Positions 61,982 to 64,000 of a stretch of DNA of 64,000 nt are shown in pieces. The stretch's first letter is position 1; every line of letters begins with the position of its first letter. The notes below the pieces were generated by a model. That model was not told the DNA's origin, did no database searches, and saw only the letters and a program-made list of their open reading frames with translations. This DNA comes from Pusillimonas noertemannii (lineage in GTDB: Bacteria; Pseudomonadota; Gammaproteobacteria; Burkholderiales; Burkholderiaceae_B): positions 310,001 through 374,000 of the forward strand of contig NZ_QEKO01000001.1 of the NCBI RefSeq assembly GCF_003096595.1. The letters are read 5' to 3'. The position numbers were made by a program, and so were the translations under genes.

Positions 61982-63154
61982 ATGAGAACAAAATTCAAGC
62001 TGGCCGCATTGGCGCTTACCCTAGCGGGCACCCTGCCCGCGCTGGCCGCGGCGGACGTAAAGGTGGGCTTCATGGCAACGCTGTCGGGGCCTTCGGCCGC
62101 CGTGGGGCAAGACCAGCTCGACGGCTTCCAGCTGGCGCTCGAGCAGCTGGGCGGCAAGCTGGGCGGCGTGCCGGCCACGCTTATTGTGGAAGACGACCAT
62201 CAAAAGCCAGATACCGCCCTTACCAGCGCGGCCCGCCTTATCGAGCGCGAGAATGTCGACGTTATAGCAGGGCTGACCTTCGCCCACGTGCTCATGGCGC
62301 TGCAGCCCACTATCGCGCAGACGCAAGTGCCTTTCATTGGCACGGTGGCCGGGCCCTCGCCCACGGCCGGCAAGCTGTGCAAGCCCAATCTGTTCATCAC
62401 CTCGTGGCAAAGCGACACCCCGGCCGAGGCCATGGGCAAGTACCTGCAAGATCAGGGCGTGAAGCGGGTCAGCCTGCTTACCCCCAATTTTGTGGGCGGC
62501 AAGGACAAGCTCTCGGGTTTCAAGAAAACCTACGAGGGTAAGGTGCTGGACGAAATCTACACGCCGCTGAACCAACTGGATTTCTCGGCCGAACTCACGC
62601 AAGTGTCGTCGTCCGACCCTGATGCGGTGTTCATGTTCTACCCGGGGGCGCTGGCCATCAGCTTCGTGCGGCAGTATCGCCAGGCCGGCCTGGCCGACAA
62701 GTATCCGCTTTATTCGGCCAACTCCATTGAAGGGGCAGGCGTGGCGGCCATGGGCGAGGCGGTGTTCGGTTCGAAGGTGGTCGACACCTGGACCCCCGGC
62801 ATTGAAACCCAGCGCTCCAAGGATTTCGTGGCTGCCTACGAGAAGAAATACAACCGCCTGCCGTCGGCCTATGCGGCGTTTTCCTACGATGCCGCCATGC
62901 TGCTCGATGCCGCGGTGGCCTCAATGAAGGGCGACGTGTCCGACAAGAAGGCTTTCAATGCGGCCATCAAGAACGCCAAGTTCGAATCGCTGCGTGGCGA
63001 TTTCCGCTTTGGCAACAACAATTATCCGGTGCAAAGCTATCACGTGTTTGAAATCGTCAAGGGCGACGACGGCAAGGCCCGGTTCAAGACCATCGCCAAA
63101 GACGTGCTGAAGGACCAGGCCGATTCCTACGCGGCCGAATGCACGATGAGCTGA
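61982..63154 (+). CDS. ABC substrate-binding protein
   Basis: This is a 390-residue LivJ-type binding protein: signal KLAALALTLAGTLPALAAAD, mature start VKVGFMATLSGPSAAVGQDQ. It is highly similar in order and motifs to the binding protein at 47837 (both have LDGF, then GKLGGVP). It closes the set that begins with the dehydrogenase at 58580. Presumably it works with the LivHMGF at 54.1-57.5 kb. A hairpin follows (63201-63227). Confidence 0.88.
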   Translation: MRTKFKLAALALTLAGTLPALAAADVKVGFMATLSGPSAAVGQDQLDGFQLALEQLGGKLGGVPATLIVEDDHQKPDTALTSAARLIERENVDVIAGLTFAHVLMALQPTIAQTQVPFIGTVAGPSPTAGKLCKPNLFITSWQSDTPAEAMGKYLQDQGVKRVSLLTPNFVGGKDKLSGFKKTYEGKVLDEIYTPLNQLDFSAELTQVSSSDPDAVFMFYPGALAISFVRQYRQAGLADKYPLYSANSIEGAGVAAMGEAVFGSKVVDTWTPGIETQRSKDFVAAYEKKYNRLPSAYAAFSYDAAMLLDAAVASMKGDVSDKKAFNAAIKNAKFESLRGDFRFGNNNYPVQSYHVFEIVKGDDGKARFKTIAKDVLKDQADSYAAECTMS

Positions 63155-63200
63155 GGCCGTGCGCTGCCCTGGCCAGGCCGCCGGGGCGGTATGTGCTTGC

Positions 63201-63227
63201 AAGGCGGCCCTTATGCGGGGCCGCCTT
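63201..63227. terminator. Hairpin between converging genes, likely bidirectional terminator
   Basis: AAGGCGGCCC pairs perfectly with GGGCCGCCTT over a 7-base loop, 47 bp after the binding protein stop. Only three T residues follow on the plus strand, so termination may be moderate. Confidence 0.55.
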
Positions 63228-63266
63228 TGCGTATGGGGCTCAAGGCCCAGGGCCTGTTGGTAGGCT

Positions 63267-64000
63267 TTATCCCGCCCGCGTTACCAGCCTGATGCCGGGC
63301 ATGACCTCGGCGGCCAGTTCGGGGTTGCTGGTGGCGTACTCGACGTTCATGCGGGCGATTTCGACGTGTTCTTCGCCCAGGGCCTGCGCGCGCGCGCCCT
63401 GGCCGCGCTCGATGGCCTGAACCAGCGCGTGGTGCTGCAGCTGGGCCATTTGCATGGCGCGGGTGCCTTCTTCGTGCGAGGACTGCATGGGCAGCATGGC
63501 GCTGGGCGCGGCGAACGGCTGGCCGTTCAGCATGTCCATCATGCGCTGCAGGGTACGGTTGCCGCTGCCCTCGAGAATGAGCTCATGGAAGCGGGCATTG
63601 AGTTCCACATACGCCGCATAGTCGTCGAAGTTCATTTGGGGCTTGTTCACGGCTTCGTCGATTTGCTCGAGGCATTCGTGCAATTGGCGCAGAAGCTGCT
63701 TGGTGGGCCCGTTTTCGGTAAGCAGCCGGGCGGCATAGCCTTCAAGGACGCCCCGGGTCTGGATGGCGTGCGAGACCTCGGTGGCGGTAAAGCCGCGCAT
63801 GCGGTAGCCGCCGCTGGACATGGCTTCGATAAGGCCTTCGTATTCGAGCGTGGTAAGGGCCAGGCGCACGGGCGTGCGCGAGGCCTCGAGCCTTTCGGCA
63901 AGGGGTATCTCGGCCAGGCGCTCGCCCGGTGCGAAGGCGCCTTTCAGGATGAGGTCGCGCAGCTGGATCAGCACCCGCGACTGCTGTGATTCGGCGATGG
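63267..64000 (-). CDS. GntR family regulator, FCD subfamily, 5' end outside window
   Basis: This is a regulator cut by the right edge. The visible 236 or more residues include the winged helix (LILKGAFAPGERLAEIPLAE, RLEASRTPVRLALTTLEYEG) and the FCD domain. The reading frame continues upstream without a stop to the end of the window (IAESQQSRV), so the true start lies beyond 64000; the GTG at 63974 is probably internal. It converges on the binding protein gene and may regulate the catabolic set to its left. Confidence 0.87.
   Translation of the reverse strand, partial: IAESQQSRVLIQLRDLILKGAFAPGERLAEIPLAERLEASRTPVRLALTTLEYEGLIEAMSSGGYRMRGFTATEVSHAIQTRGVLEGYAARLLTENGPTKQLLRQLHECLEQIDEAVNKPQMNFDDYAAYVELNARFHELILEGSGNRTLQRMMDMLNGQPFAAPSAMLPMQSSHEEGTRAMQMAQLQHHALVQAIERGQGARAQALGEEHVEIARMNVEYATSNPELAAEVMPGIRLVTRAG

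Overview
The window looks like chromosomal DNA of a GC-rich betaproteobacterium, most likely Alcaligenaceae (Bordetella/Achromobacter/Pusillimonas-like). The basis is the housekeeping gene families and their order (slt-cca; trpE-gph-rpe beside apaG-mltA-ubiH-like), the very high share of LivJ-type periplasmic binding proteins and single-operon aromatic catabolism, and the codon use. No rRNA, tRNA, CRISPR, prophage or transposase was seen.

Layout. 0-4.4 kb: 5-FCL (cut by the left edge), slt, cca and a RidA-like gene. 4.5-12.4 kb: a minus-strand catabolic operon (MFS importer, hydantoinase/oxoprolinase A and B, FAH-family hydrolase, IclR regulator) preceded by two identical palindromes that look like operators. 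12.4-21.8 kb: DMT exporter, MidA-type methyltransferase, exported RidA-like protein, RhlE helicase, a LysR/binding-protein/ABM trio, and a HIT hydrolase joined to a toxin-antitoxin pair. 22-24.9 kb: trpGDC. 25-37 kb: a catabolic and transport block (LivFGHM with two binding proteins, gentisate dioxygenase, AraC, membrane hydroxylase, GntR, Fe-ADH) that lies between trpG and trpE. 37.8-41.1 kb: trpE, gph, rpe. 41.2-45.5 kb: apaG, mltA, a UbiH-like monooxygenase and a DsbC with a long low-complexity linker. 45.8-64 kb: a second catabolic region with a VanA-like oxygenase, a four-gene salicylate 5-hydroxylase-type system (nagAa-G-H-Ab order), LivHMGF, and a LysR/dehydrogenase/VOC dioxygenase/YciI/FAH/binding-protein set, ending in a GntR gene cut by the right edge.

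How it works together. The inferred theme is uptake and ring hydroxylation of aromatic acids. Salicylate or an analogue would be hydroxylated to gentisate and the ring opened by the gentisate dioxygenase (26.5 kb) or by the VOC enzyme (59.5 kb). FAH-family hydrolases would then split the ring-opened acid. Two Liv permeases and five binding proteins would feed the pathways.

Two observations go beyond ordinary annotation. First, trpE and trpGDC are separated by about 13 kb and each is preceded by its own short leader ORF with tandem Trp codons. The trpE leader is followed by a textbook terminator. The trpGDC leader instead runs into a set of hairpins, one of which covers the ribosome binding site of a 60-codon ORF abutting trpG. 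Second, four intergenic elements of about 210-220 bp (37.5, 45.5, 49.05 and 49.3 kb) share one folding plan: a long outer stem, an inner stem and a small side hairpin. Between copies the stem sequences change while pairing is kept, and each element lies between converging genes. They look like an undescribed family of structured repeats.
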